Positions 6,420 to 18,692 of a DNA stretch of 38,109 nucleotides are shown piece after piece. The notes beneath the pieces were generated by a model, which made no database searches, was not told the origin of the DNA, and saw nothing but the letters and a program-made list of their open reading frames with translations. Positions within the stretch are counted from its first letter, which is position 1, and the number at the start of each line of letters is the position of its first letter. Source of the stretch: Thalassolituus maritimus (GTDB lineage Bacteria > Pseudomonadota > Gammaproteobacteria > Pseudomonadales > Oceanobacteraceae); contig CAJWBH010000024.1 in NCBI GenBank assembly GCA_913019975.1, forward strand, positions 1 to 38,109. Reading direction: 5' to 3'. Made by a program: the position numbers and the translations under genes.

Positions 6420-7025
6420 CTACTCAACAGGATCAACACATTCGGCTTTCTCTGGATTAAACCGACAGCGAATCTTACGAGCAATGCGGAGCATTGTGCC
6501 GTCGTAGTATCCGTTTTCCCGCATCGTGAGACGTACTTCGCGAGTTGCATCTTCTAGTTTGTTTGTCTCGTCTGCTGGCATTTCGATCCAGAATTCATCA
6601 GGAAGCAGATTCATCTCGGTATCTACACGTCCCGCATAGTTATTAAATTTTAATAAGAAATCCTCACGAAGAAGCTGAGCAAGTTCATCGGGAAATTGCT
6701 CGGCGCGACCAATTAGCTGCATAGTTGATTGTGAGAGGGGATTGCGGAGTACGCCGGTTGAGTTGCCAGATTGGCCACTGCCCATCACAAGGTACGCGAT
6801 CGCGGTGGATATCATGGAGGAAACTCGCTCATCCGTGTAAGCCAGTACGTTTCTCATCATACCGCCTTCGATGGGCGTTCCGCCGTATTGGTTTACCAGA
6901 GCTGTCATAGGAGCTTCAATTGTTTGCACCGCGACTTGTTTTCCTTCTAGCGCCGAAAGGGAGTTATAAGCTTTATCCCACTCAGAAAGGCAGGCTATAG
7001 TGGTCGTACAGTAAATCTGAGCCAT
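6420..7025 (-). CDS. hypothetical protein, 201 residues
   Basis: The product is not recognised. It starts MAQIYCTTTIACLSEW and is a mixed, soluble-looking protein with a central glycine/serine stretch (MGSGQSGNS) and a basic, cysteine-containing C-terminus (RIARKIRCRF). ATG 7025 is chosen because the longer open frame to 7190 is antisense to the hydrophobic N-terminus of the divergent gene. Its start lies only five bases from that gene's ATG, so the two promoters must lie inside each other's coding regions, or one start is wrong. No good Shine-Dalgarno is seen. It sits at the border between the mobile-element patchwork and the conserved chromosome and could be either. Confidence 0.5.
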   Translation of the reverse strand: MAQIYCTTTIACLSEWDKAYNSLSALEGKQVAVQTIEAPMTALVNQYGGTPIEGGMMRNVLAYTDERVSSMISTAIAYLVMGSGQSGNSTGVLRNPLSQSTMQLIGRAEQFPDELAQLLREDFLLKFNNYAGRVDTEMNLLPDEFWIEMPADETNKLEDATREVRLTMRENGYYDGTMLRIARKIRCRFNPEKAECVDPVE

Positions 7026-7029
7026 CGTT

Positions 7030-8118
7030 ATGTTCACCGTTTTAATTACTGCCTCTTTTCTGATTGCAATCGCGACTGCATTACCGGAAACACGCTTCAC
7101 ACACTGGATCGTCAGAGGCCTGGACTTTCCACGTATCCAGATCGCAGCTTTTGGTATTGTTGTTCTCTTACTCCTGCTGCTCGTCGGCAATTCCGGTCAC
7201 GGCCTCTACTGGGCGTGTATCGCGATGGTTGCTATTGCCTTAGGTTGGCAACTCAAATGGGTTTTACCGTACACGCCGCTGTGGAAAACGGAAGTACGTA
7301 AAACCACCGTTCAGGATTTGGATAATCAGATCAGCATCATTACGGCGAATGTGCTGACCCCTAACCATGACTCCGAAAAATTGATTTCTCTGGTACGCGA
7401 GTATCAGCCAGACATTCTGGTGACCTTAGAGTCAGACAAATGGTGGGAGCAGCAGCTCGACGTGCTCGAAGATGAGATGCCCCATACGTTAAAGTGTCCG
7501 CTTGATAACCTTTATGGTATGCACCTGTATTCCCGCTTGCCGCTCAATGACAGTACGATTGAGTACCTGGTGAAAGATGATATTCCGTCGATGCACACCT
7601 GTGTGACCCTCCGTTCAGGAGTAGAGGTACGTATGCATTTTATGCACCCTGAGCCGCCAAGTCCGACAGAGAGTGAGGTGTCATCACCACGCGATGCTGA
7701 ACTCGCAGTGCTTGCTCGTAATGTTGCAGACTCGGATGAACCGATAATTGTTACCGGTGATCTGAACGATGTTGCCTGGTCGCCAACCACGCGTTTATTT
7801 CGTCATATCAGTGGACTGCTCGACCCTAGGATCGGTCGCGGAGCATTTAACACCTTCCATGCCGACTTCCCGTTTTTACGCTGGCCGCTGGATCATGTTT
7901 TCCACAGTCATCACTTCACTCTGAGTCAGATTGAGCGTTTACCTCATATTGGCTCTGATCATTTTTCTCTGTATACCGCGTTGAATTACACACCTCAGAA
8001 AGGAAAAGAGCAGGAAGGCGAATCCGCAGATCAGGAAGACCGGGAGCGCGCAGAGGAAGCCGTTACAGAAGAGGATGTTGAGAAGCAGGACGTGCCCAAC
8101 CCAATCAAAGGAGCTTAA
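7030..8118 (+). CDS. membrane-anchored endonuclease/exonuclease/phosphatase family protein
   Basis: The 362-residue product has three N-terminal hydrophobic segments (about 2-18, 39-53 and 59-74) and then an EEP-fold catalytic domain (about 97-320). Visible signature elements are ITANV, the metal-binding glutamate in TLESD, GDLNDVAWS, the DHVF segment and the C-terminal GSDHFSL. The family includes Mg-dependent nucleases and phosphodiesterases/phosphatases; this N-terminally anchored bacterial branch has no settled substrate. The catalytic domain probably faces the periplasm, which is inference. The last 40 residues are highly charged and probably disordered. ATG 7030 lacks a clear Shine-Dalgarno but starts the first membrane segment. 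Confidence 0.8.
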   Translation: MFTVLITASFLIAIATALPETRFTHWIVRGLDFPRIQIAAFGIVVLLLLLLVGNSGHGLYWACIAMVAIALGWQLKWVLPYTPLWKTEVRKTTVQDLDNQISIITANVLTPNHDSEKLISLVREYQPDILVTLESDKWWEQQLDVLEDEMPHTLKCPLDNLYGMHLYSRLPLNDSTIEYLVKDDIPSMHTCVTLRSGVEVRMHFMHPEPPSPTESEVSSPRDAELAVLARNVADSDEPIIVTGDLNDVAWSPTTRLFRHISGLLDPRIGRGAFNTFHADFPFLRWPLDHVFHSHHFTLSQIERLPHIGSDHFSLYTALNYTPQKGKEQEGESADQEDRERAEEAVTEEDVEKQDVPNPIKGA

Positions 8119-8321
8119 AAGCGCCCAGGGGCGTGAGATGGTACTTGGCGTTCTGGTACCTGACTTTGTATCTGTCTGATTGCGAAGGCGATCACACGCT
8201 GGAAATACTCTAAGACTTTTTGCGCATTTACATTGAGCATCAGACATTCTGCGACTAATATTTAGTCATTACATCAGGGAGCTTTCTGTGCAGGGGGAGT
8301 ACATATAAAGAGGCCCAATTT

Positions 8322-9104
8322 ATGAAAAAAGCGTTCCTTCTTCTCTTTTGCGTTGCGTTTTTTACTGAAGGGTTTGCGGACGCGCAGACGGGAACCCCTG
8401 AAGCTCAGATTGAATCAGATAAGCCTTTGAAGGTCGTCGTCCCATTCATGGGGGATGCTCCGGGTCAGGGCCCGGAACACCCGCTGGTTGATGTGGTTCG
8501 CCAATGGAGTGTAGAGACCGGGCGCGAAATCAGCGTTGAACGGTTTCCTTTCAAGCGTGGATTAATGATGGCTGCCCAAGGTGAGGTTGATTTTCATTTT
8601 CCTCTGATCAGAGGCCGTGAAGATACAGATGCTGCGCTGCCGTTTAGTTATTCGTCTGCCACCATTTTCACAGTTAATTTTGTGCTCTACACCCGGCGTG
8701 GCGTGGCGCTCGATATCGATAACCTCAAGAGTTACCGGATTGCCACCCATAGCGGCCACGCTAATCTTTTTCCGTTTCCGGTAATTGAAGACCATTCCAT
8801 TGAAGGCTCACTGCGTAAGGTCGAGAGCGGTCGTATAGACGGCTTTATATTCGCGGACGTAGGGACAGATCCGGTTCTCTTTGATCTTGGACTAATGGGA
8901 ATTCAACGCCAGTTATATAAGGTATATGACGTCCATGCGGTCATCGCTCACGAAGAGAAGGGGGGACCCGTGGATCAGTTTATCACCGAAGCTACCCGCA
9001 ATATGGATCGCGCGATTCTCGGTCTCGCAATGGTAGACCAACCTTATCGAGACTGGCAGATGGGTGATGATTCTGTCCCCGCGCTCGTTCAGTCTGCGAA
9101 GTAG
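8322..9104 (+). CDS. periplasmic solute-binding protein, SBP family 3-like
   Basis: The 260-residue product has a Sec signal peptide (MKKAFLLLFCVAFF..., likely cut near residue 19) and a two-lobe solute-binding pattern: KPLKVVVPFMGDAPGQGPEHPL at the start, KRGLMMAAQGEVDFHFPLIRG, ALPFSYSSATIF and IDGFIFADVGTD. This resembles transporter substrate-binding proteins without transporters in marine gammaproteobacteria. No permease or ATPase gene is adjacent, so it may feed a remote transporter or have a sensing role. AAAGAGG 8 bases before ATG 8322 supports the start. The ligand cannot be told from sequence. Confidence 0.72.
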   Translation: MKKAFLLLFCVAFFTEGFADAQTGTPEAQIESDKPLKVVVPFMGDAPGQGPEHPLVDVVRQWSVETGREISVERFPFKRGLMMAAQGEVDFHFPLIRGREDTDAALPFSYSSATIFTVNFVLYTRRGVALDIDNLKSYRIATHSGHANLFPFPVIEDHSIEGSLRKVESGRIDGFIFADVGTDPVLFDLGLMGIQRQLYKVYDVHAVIAHEEKGGPVDQFITEATRNMDRAILGLAMVDQPYRDWQMGDDSVPALVQSAK

Positions 9105-9226
9105 AAATCATCACCTTGAAACGTCAATGGGCCAGCTTAACGCTGGCTCCATGCGTTGATCTGGTCGCCCGCCAGGCGTTGGCTGAGCGCGTCGTTATCT
9201 TCGATCTCTTCTTGCAGGAGGCAGGC

Positions 9227-9254
9227 ATAAAAAAGGGGAGCCCGGAGGCTCCCC
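9227..9254 (-). terminator. rho-independent terminator of alkB
   Basis: Perfect 8-bp arms GGGGAGCC (9235-9242) and GGCTCCCC (9247-9254) enclose a CGGA loop. On the minus strand the stem is followed by six T residues, placed 19 bp after the alkB stop codon. The plus side lacks a T tract. Confidence 0.85.
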
Positions 9255-9272
9255 AAGGGGGTTAAAGCGGTT

Positions 9273-10421
9273 TTAGCTCTGCTGATTAGCAGTCAGCTGA
9301 TGTTCTTCGCCTTTGTAGTAGGCTTCGACACGTGGGTTCATTACTTTGAACCACAGTGGTGGAATCACTGCCAGTACCACCATGCCTGCGTAGCCGCTTG
9401 GTAACTGTGGGCTTTCGTCAAAGTGACGCAGTACCTGGTAACGACGCTTAGGGTTAGCGTGGTGGTCTGAGTGGCGTTGCAGTTGTACCAGGAACAGGTT
9501 GGTCAGCAGGAAGTTACTGTTCCATGAGTGCGCTGGGGTCGTGCGCTCGTAGCGGCCGTTTTCCAGCTTACGACGGTGCAGACCGTAGTGCTCAATGTAG
9601 TTAACGATTTCCAGCAGGGTGAAGGCGAAGAAGCTCTGCGCGACGAAGAACAGGGCACCCATCCAGCCCCATACCAGGCCGAAACCGATCATGGTTGCCG
9701 CTGAAATGGCGTACCACCAGATCAGTTCATTTTTCCAGTGCAGCGCTGGCAGATTTTTGCGCTTCAGTTTTTTCGCTTCGAGTTTCCACGCATTCATGAA
9801 ATTGTGGAAGTACGCGTGCGGCAGGAACTGATACAGAGTCTGGTTATAGCGTGAAGACGACGCATCTTCAGGCGTTGAGACATGCACATGGTGACCACGG
9901 ATATGCTCTACTTTAAAGCCCGCGTAGGTTACCAGAGCCAGCAGCAGACCGCCGGTCCATTGCTCCAGAGTGCTGTCCTTGTGGATCAGCTCGTGGCCAA
10001 CATTAATGCAGACAATACCAGTGATCACGCCCATTGAGATCACCATACCAATCTTACCGAACAGGCCAACTTCTGCGCTCGAGAAGAGCGCTGCGCCGTA
10101 AGCAATCGTGATTGCCATGACAGGCAGAGTCATGATGGTAAGGAAAGGGTACCACTTCTCCAGAGACATGCGTGGCACATCAGCCTCTTCATCTGGATTG
10201 AAGGGGTCTTTACCAATCAGGTGGTCGAGCAGAGGGATAATGCCGAACACAACAAAAATAGGGAAATACCACCAAGCGTCATGCTGACTGCCGGTTGCTT
10301 CCCAACCAAACAGAGCAATTGGAAAGAGCACAGCCGGAATCAAAACGATCAGATAACCGTACTTCTTGAGTTGCATGCGCCAATCATCGGCGCTGATAGT
10401 CTGTGCTGTTGCCTGAGTCAT
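9273..10421 (-). CDS. alkB: AlkB-type membrane alkane 1-monooxygenase
   Basis: The 382-residue integral-membrane non-haem di-iron hydroxylase oxidises n-alkanes to 1-alkanols at the inner membrane, using rubredoxin and rubredoxin reductase. All diagnostic histidine boxes are present: HELIHK at 143-148, HIRGHH at 173-178, the AlkB-specific NYIEHYG at 274-280 and LQRHSDHH at 314-321. Several hydrophobic helices surround them. ATG 10421 is chosen because GGAGG lies six bases upstream; the open frame extends to 10535 but those codons look non-coding. No rubredoxin gene is adjacent. A terminator follows, and a divergent GntR gene with a candidate operator lies upstream, matching arrangements reported for alkB2-type genes of marine hydrocarbon degraders. 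Confidence 0.95.
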   Translation of the reverse strand: MTQATAQTISADDWRMQLKKYGYLIVLIPAVLFPIALFGWEATGSQHDAWWYFPIFVVFGIIPLLDHLIGKDPFNPDEEADVPRMSLEKWYPFLTIMTLPVMAITIAYGAALFSSAEVGLFGKIGMVISMGVITGIVCINVGHELIHKDSTLEQWTGGLLLALVTYAGFKVEHIRGHHVHVSTPEDASSSRYNQTLYQFLPHAYFHNFMNAWKLEAKKLKRKNLPALHWKNELIWWYAISAATMIGFGLVWGWMGALFFVAQSFFAFTLLEIVNYIEHYGLHRRKLENGRYERTTPAHSWNSNFLLTNLFLVQLQRHSDHHANPKRRYQVLRHFDESPQLPSGYAGMVVLAVIPPLWFKVMNPRVEAYYKGEEHQLTANQQS

Positions 10422-10464
10422 ACGGCCTCCATAACAGGAATTAGTTTTGTTGTTTGATTGTTGT

Positions 10465-10477
10465 ATTGTCCTACAAT
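10465..10477. promoter_or_regulatory. candidate GntR/FCD operator in alkB upstream region
   Basis: ATTGT-CCT-ACAAT is a perfect 5-3-5 palindrome, the half-site spacing used by FadR-type (FCD) GntR regulators. It is 44 bp upstream of the alkB start and about 115 bp from the GntR gene start. A wider dyad GATTGT/ACAATC (10456-10461, 10473-10478) overlaps it. Assignment to the neighbouring regulator is inference from divergence. Confidence 0.5.
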
Positions 10478-10532
10478 CTAACATTAACTCTGATAGGTTA
10501 CAGGTTCGGAGAAGACAAAAGTCCTCCAATAT

Positions 10533-10558
10533 CAATGTGGTATTGGCTCAATGTGGTA
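10533..10558 (+). repeat. two direct repeats of CAATGTGGTA, 16 bp apart
   Basis: CAATGTGGTA occurs at 10533-10542 and 10549-10558, about one and a half helical turns apart. The second copy contains the upstream alternative start codon of the GntR gene. It could be a second regulatory site in the alkB/GntR divergent region. Confidence 0.4.
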
Positions 10559-10592
10559 CTATGCCGCGCATCTCACTGATTTCAGTATAGTT

Positions 10593-11267
10593 ATGAGTTT
10601 TGTAGCCCACGAAAGTCTTGCAGAAAAAATAGCGGCCCATCTGGCGGAGCGCATCATCAAAGGAGAGTTGATCTCTGGTGAGCGAATCCAGGAAGCTCGC
10701 GTCGTCGAGGAATTGCAGGTGAGTCGTGGTTCTGTTCGCGAGGCCCTGTTATTGCTGGAGTCCAGGCATCTGGTCACCATTCAGCCACGCCGTGGCGCTA
10801 TGGTGGCAGAGCTGACTGTTGAGCGGGTGAATAGTCTCTACGATGTCTACGAGGCTCTTCTGACATTGTTGGCTACTCAGGTCGCCTTGCAGTGGACTGA
10901 CGAAAATAAAATGCCCCTGTTAAATCAAGCCATGAAGCTCCAGTCCCCAGAGCTTAAAAAAGACAAGTTCATGTTTATGCTGGCCGGCTTTGACCTGATG
11001 CGCGCTGCTTCTGACGTCATTAATAATCCGTATCTGTCGACTCTGCTGAGTGATCTTCAGCCAGCCATTCAGCGGACCTACGCGCTATCTATCCGTTTTT
11101 CTCAGGAAGGTCTGGAGCGTACGATTCACTTTTTCGCCAAAGTCGTCGAATTGATTCTGGCCCGCAAAGCAGACGAACTGCCTCCGCTCTTCCGTGAATT
11201 CAGTCTTTATCAGCGCCAGCTGGTACTGGATGCCATGGCTGAGAATCCGGTTCCGGCTCTGGATTGA
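10593..11267 (+). CDS. GntR-family (FCD/FadR-type) transcriptional regulator
   Basis: The 224-residue product has an N-terminal winged helix-turn-helix (about 5-72: LAEKIAAHLAERIIKGEL, ERIQEARVVEELQVSRGSVREAL, RRGAMV), the standard GntR pattern. An all-helical FCD-like effector domain follows (about 78-220). Such regulators bind acyl or carboxylate ligands and repress divergent operons. It is divergent from alkB, so control of alkane oxidation, perhaps by a fatty-acid-type signal, is the natural reading. ATG 10593 (MSFVAHESLAEK) is preferred because the domain starts there, but an in-frame ATG at 10551 would add 14 residues and neither has a good Shine-Dalgarno. Confidence 0.88.
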   Translation: MSFVAHESLAEKIAAHLAERIIKGELISGERIQEARVVEELQVSRGSVREALLLLESRHLVTIQPRRGAMVAELTVERVNSLYDVYEALLTLLATQVALQWTDENKMPLLNQAMKLQSPELKKDKFMFMLAGFDLMRAASDVINNPYLSTLLSDLQPAIQRTYALSIRFSQEGLERTIHFFAKVVELILARKADELPPLFREFSLYQRQLVLDAMAENPVPALD

Positions 11268-11390
11268 CCCCTGCGTCATCGTCAGAGCCGTCCGGCTTTT
11301 GTCGCTCGTGAACTGTGATAACATCATCTTCTTTATTGCGGCTTCCGGTGGCATGGCCCCGGTTCAGTTAAAAGGACGTCCCCCCCTGCT

Positions 11391-14300
11391 ATGCGCCTGA
11401 AAGCCATCCGACTATCCGGTTTCAAATCCTTCGTTGATCCGACGTCTGTGCCGTTCAATACCAACCTTACGGGTATCGTCGGGCCGAACGGTTGTGGTAA
11501 ATCGAACACGATTGATGCTGTACGCTGGGTGATGGGGGAAAGTTCGGCTAAGTACCTGCGTGGCGATGCCATGACGGACGTGATCTTTAACGGCTCAGCC
11601 GAGCGTAAGCCAGTCAGTAAAGCCAGTGTCGATCTGGTGTTTGATAACAGCGACGGTACCTTAAAAGGTGAGCACGCGAAATTTAGCGAAATCAGTGTGC
11701 GCCGTCAGGTGACGCGTGACGGTCAATCGACCTACTATCTTAATGGCACTAAGTGCCGCCGCAAAGACATTACCGATATTTTCTTAGGTACCGGCCTCGG
11801 GCCACGTTCATATGCGATTATTGAGCAGGGCATGATCTCGCGCTTAATCGAAGCGAAGCCTGAAGAATTGCGCGTCTACGTCGAAGAAGCTGCGGGTATA
11901 TCCAAATATAAAGATCGTCGTCGTGAAACCGAAAACCGCATGCGTCGCACGCAGGAAAACCTTGAGCGTCTCAGTGATATTCGCGATGAGTTAGAACGCC
12001 AGCTGGCGCACCTTCAGCGACAGGCGCAGGCCGCAGAAAAGTACAAAGAACTGAAAGCAGAAGAGCGCCAGAAAAAGGCCGAACTTCTGGCGATTCGCTG
12101 GACTGCTTTGAACGAAGAATACGAGCAACGTGAAAAGGTAATCCGCGAGCATGAAGTGCAGTTCGAAGCGCATATGGCAAAGCAGCGCGCAGCAGACGCG
12201 GGCATTGAAGAGCTGCGTCTCGATCATCAGGCGCGGACCGATGCCTTTAGTACGGCGCAGGGCAAATACTACGAGGTCGGTAACCGTATTGCCCGTCAGG
12301 AGCAGAAGATAGAACACCAGTCGCAGCTGGCATTACAGCTCGACAGCGATCTTGCCGAAGTTGAAAAAAACATTCTCGATACTCAGCGTCAGCTGGAGCA
12401 GGATCAGCTTCAACAGGAAGAGCTGGCAGAACAGCGCTTAATGCTTGAGCCCGAAGTCGAGATGCTTCAGGCGGCTGAAGAAGAACATGCGGCCGAGCTG
12501 TTGGAAGCCGAAGAGGCCCAGCGCCAATGGCAATCCCAGTGGGATGCTTTTACTCAGCGTGCCAGTGAGCCTACCCGACGCGCGGATGTGGCTCAGAGCC
12601 GGATTCAGGCGACCGAACAGCAGGTACTGAGATTAGAGCAGCAGATCGAGCGCCTGAAGCAGGAGCGCCAACAACTGACCTCAGATCCCGACCTGGGCGA
12701 CTTCGCCCTGCTGCAGGAAGAAGTCAGCGAAGCTGAGTTACAGGCAGAAGAACAACAGGCACGACTTGAAGAGATTCGGGGCCAGCTGGAAGACGTTCGC
12801 GAAGACAGCGAGCGTCGACGTAAAGAACTGGAAGAGGGACGACAGCGCCTGCAACAGATGCTGGGGCGTAAGGCGACTCTGGAGGCATTGCAGAAAGCCG
12901 CGTTAGGTCAAAGCAGTGAAGGTGTGACCCATTGGCTTGAGAGTCATCAGTTGGCCCGTAAGCCTCGTCTGGCGCAGCAGCTGACGGTTGCAGAGGGCTG
13001 GGAAACCGCCGTGGAAACCGTGCTGGGTGATTATCTGCAAGCGGTGGTTGTCGATGACGTAAACGCTGCGGAACCCTGGTTGTCGGGCTTTGCCGACGGC
13101 ACGCTGACATTATGGGAATCCACGGTCAACAGCGGGGGGGCTGCGGCTGCCGGCCTGTTGCTCGATAAGCTGACGACGGATCAGAACCTGAGTTCGTTGA
13201 TGGGCAAAGTCCGCATCGCAGAGACCTTGCCTGAAGCGATGGCGATGCGCTCACAGCTGGCACAGGACGAATCAGTGATAACCCCAGACGGTATCTGGCT
13301 GGGGCCTGCCTGGTTGCGGGTGGCCCGGGATCAGGATAACGAAGGCGGTATTCTTGCGCGCCAGCAGGAGCTCGAACTTATCGACGCTGAAGCCGATGAA
13401 TTAGATATTTCCGTTGAAGAGTGGGAAGCCGATCTTGAAAGTGTGCTCTTGCGTCAGCGCTCATTAGAACAGCAAAGAGATAATGCTCAGCAAGAGTGGC
13501 AGATGATTTCACGCAAACTGATGGAGCAGAAAGCATCGCTGTCAGGTCAGCAAGCGAAGGCTGAGCAGTTGCGTCTGCGTACCGAAAAAATTGAGCAATC
13601 GCTAAACGAGACCGAAGAAACCCGAACACTCGAATCCGAAGCGTTAGCTGAGCTGCGCCTTGAATGGCAGGAGGCCATGAGTGCCGTGGATGAAGACACC
13701 GACGAGCGTGAGCGTCTGCAACAGTCGCGCAGTGAGGTCGAGCAGCGTTTGAGTCAGGCTCGTATGGCGGCAGGGCAGCAGAAAGATCGCCTGCATCAGT
13801 TACAGCTGCAACTTCAGGCGCTCAACAGTCGCGATGAGAGTACTCGTCATGCAATCAGCCGCCTGGCCGAGGCCATGCAGAAACTGAAAGAGCGTCGCGA
13901 TCAGATCAATGTTAACCAAAACCGCGATCACAGTGCTGATCTCGAACTGCTTAGGGCCGAGATGGAAGCTCTCCAGGAAGAGAAACTGCAGGCCGAAGAG
14001 GTTATGACAGAGGCTCGCCATGCTCTCGAACAGGCGGACACACGCTTGCGTCAGCTGGAGCAGGAGCGCTCAGAAGCGGAGCAGCAGGCACTGGCTGAGC
14101 GTAACAAGCTCGAACAGATTCGCATGGAGTGTCAGGCTCTCGATATTCGTCGGAACGGGCTGGTGGATCAGCTGCGTGAAGACAAGCTCAGCATGGCTGA
14201 TGTACTTGATAGCCTGCCGGAAGCCGCGAATGAAGAGCAGTGGGCGAATGAACTGACGCGTATTGGCGAGCGTATTCAGCGTCTTGGGGCGATCAACCTG

Positions 14301-14900
14301 GCGGCCATTGAAGAGTACAAGCTGCAGTCCGAGCGTAAGGTGTATCTGGATTCTCAGAATGATGACCTGGAGAAAGCGCTCGATACTCTCGAAGGCGCAA
14401 TCCGTAAGATCGATGCAGAAACCCGGAACCGTTTCCAGGAAACTTTTGATCGCATGAATGCCGGTCTCGCGGATCTCTTCCCGAAAGTCTTTGGTGGCGG
14501 TCATGCCAGCCTCGAACTGACCACGGATGATCTGCTCACGACGGGGGTCGCCATCATGGCCAGACCACCGGGTAAGAAGAACAGCACGATCCACCTGCTG
14601 TCGGGTGGTGAGAAAGCACTGACTGCCATTGCGCTGGTGTTTTCTATCTTTCAGCTCAATCCGGCGCCTTTCTGTATGCTCGATGAGGTAGATGCGCCGC
14701 TGGATGATGCCAACGTCGGTCGTTACGCGCGTCTGGTTAAAGCTATGTCTGAGAAGGTTCAGTTTATCTACATCACCCACAATAAGATCGCGATGGAGAT
14801 GGCCGATCAGCTGATGGGGGTTACCATGCACGAACCGGGCGTATCACGACTCGTATCTGTCGACGTTGAAGAAGCCGCAGTAATGGTTGAAAACGGCTGA
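11391..14900 (+). CDS. smc: chromosome partition protein SMC
   Basis: The 1,169-residue product has full SMC architecture. The N-terminal ATPase lobe carries Walker A GPNGCGKS at 31-38. Long glutamine/glutamate-rich coiled coils cover about 170-500 and 670-1000, separated by a hinge (about 510-650). The C-terminal lobe has the ABC signature LLSGGEKALTAIAL near 1070 and Walker B FCMLDEVDAPLDDANV near 1095. SMC dimers with ScpA/ScpB load on DNA and extrude loops to separate chromosomes. AAAGGAC lies 14 bases before ATG 11391, a somewhat long spacing. Followed by zipA and ligA, as in pseudomonads. Length and motifs are complete. Confidence 0.97.
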   Translation: MRLKAIRLSGFKSFVDPTSVPFNTNLTGIVGPNGCGKSNTIDAVRWVMGESSAKYLRGDAMTDVIFNGSAERKPVSKASVDLVFDNSDGTLKGEHAKFSEISVRRQVTRDGQSTYYLNGTKCRRKDITDIFLGTGLGPRSYAIIEQGMISRLIEAKPEELRVYVEEAAGISKYKDRRRETENRMRRTQENLERLSDIRDELERQLAHLQRQAQAAEKYKELKAEERQKKAELLAIRWTALNEEYEQREKVIREHEVQFEAHMAKQRAADAGIEELRLDHQARTDAFSTAQGKYYEVGNRIARQEQKIEHQSQLALQLDSDLAEVEKNILDTQRQLEQDQLQQEELAEQRLMLEPEVEMLQAAEEEHAAELLEAEEAQRQWQSQWDAFTQRASEPTRRADVAQSRIQATEQQVLRLEQQIERLKQERQQLTSDPDLGDFALLQEEVSEAELQAEEQQARLEEIRGQLEDVREDSERRRKELEEGRQRLQQMLGRKATLEALQKAALGQSSEGVTHWLESHQLARKPRLAQQLTVAEGWETAVETVLGDYLQAVVVDDVNAAEPWLSGFADGTLTLWESTVNSGGAAAAGLLLDKLTTDQNLSSLMGKVRIAETLPEAMAMRSQLAQDESVITPDGIWLGPAWLRVARDQDNEGGILARQQELELIDAEADELDISVEEWEADLESVLLRQRSLEQQRDNAQQEWQMISRKLMEQKASLSGQQAKAEQLRLRTEKIEQSLNETEETRTLESEALAELRLEWQEAMSAVDEDTDERERLQQSRSEVEQRLSQARMAAGQQKDRLHQLQLQLQALNSRDESTRHAISRLAEAMQKLKERRDQINVNQNRDHSADLELLRAEMEALQEEKLQAEEVMTEARHALEQADTRLRQLEQERSEAEQQALAERNKLEQIRMECQALDIRRNGLVDQLREDKLSMADVLDSLPEAANEEQWANELTRIGERIQRLGAINLAAIEEYKLQSERKVYLDSQNDDLEKALDTLEGAIRKIDAETRNRFQETFDRMNAGLADLFPKVFGGGHASLELTTDDLLTTGVAIMARPPGKKNSTIHLLSGGEKALTAIALVFSIFQLNPAPFCMLDEVDAPLDDANVGRYARLVKAMSEKVQFIYITHNKIAMEMADQLMGVTMHEPGVSRLVSVDVEEAAVMVENG

Positions 14901-15052
14901 GCTTAATTGCGTTATCGCATCAGGACCGTCAGAAAAACCACAGATCGGTGTATTCCTTCTTCTAGATAACCACAGACGTCAGGGAACCGACGATCCTTTC
15001 TGTGCTCTGAGTACAAATTAAACAGACCTGCGATGAAACTCAAAAGGGTAGT

Positions 15053-15082
15053 TTGCCTTTATGGCTGCTCGTGGTGTAATAC
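15053..15082 (+). promoter_or_regulatory. candidate promoter for zipA-ligA
   Basis: TTGCCT (15053-15058), an 18-bp spacer and TAATAC (15077-15082) form an acceptable sigma-70 promoter about 84 bp upstream of zipA, in the 265-bp smc-zipA gap. A hairpin ACAGGCC/GGCCTGT (15088-15094, 15103-15109) lies just beyond and would be in the leader RNA. Confidence 0.35.
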
Positions 15083-15165
15083 CCCACACAGGCCAGTACA
15101 GCGGCCTGTCTGAGACATCGACAGACAACATTTGTTAGAACACAGAAAGAATTATTGAGGAACGT

Positions 15166-18629
<3,464 letters not shown>

Positions 18630-18632
18630 GAC

Positions 18633-18692
18633 TGCTCAGCGCGCTCATGAAAACCGAGCATATGAAACTGAGCAAAGCCTGATAATGCTCAG
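18633..18692. terminator. candidate hairpin between convergent ligA and batD
   Basis: TGCTCAG (18633-18639), CTGAGCA (18668-18674) and TGCTCAG (18686-18692) alternate, so the middle element can pair with either neighbour. The second pairing reaches into the batD stop codon. There is no strong T tract, so it is a weak terminator candidate. Confidence 0.35.

Noticed and set aside
9137-9228. Minus-strand open stretch (LQEEIEDNDALSQRLAGDQ) beyond the alkB terminator
   Set aside because: Protein-like but only about 30 codons with no start of its own; may be a relic but cannot be supported.
10422-10535. N-terminal extension of AlkB
   Set aside because: The extra residues are unlike the family and cross the candidate operator; ATG 10421 has a strong GGAGG.
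14070-14831. 253-codon frame antisense to smc
   Set aside because: Shadow of the strongly coding smc C-terminal lobe; no start signal or family match.
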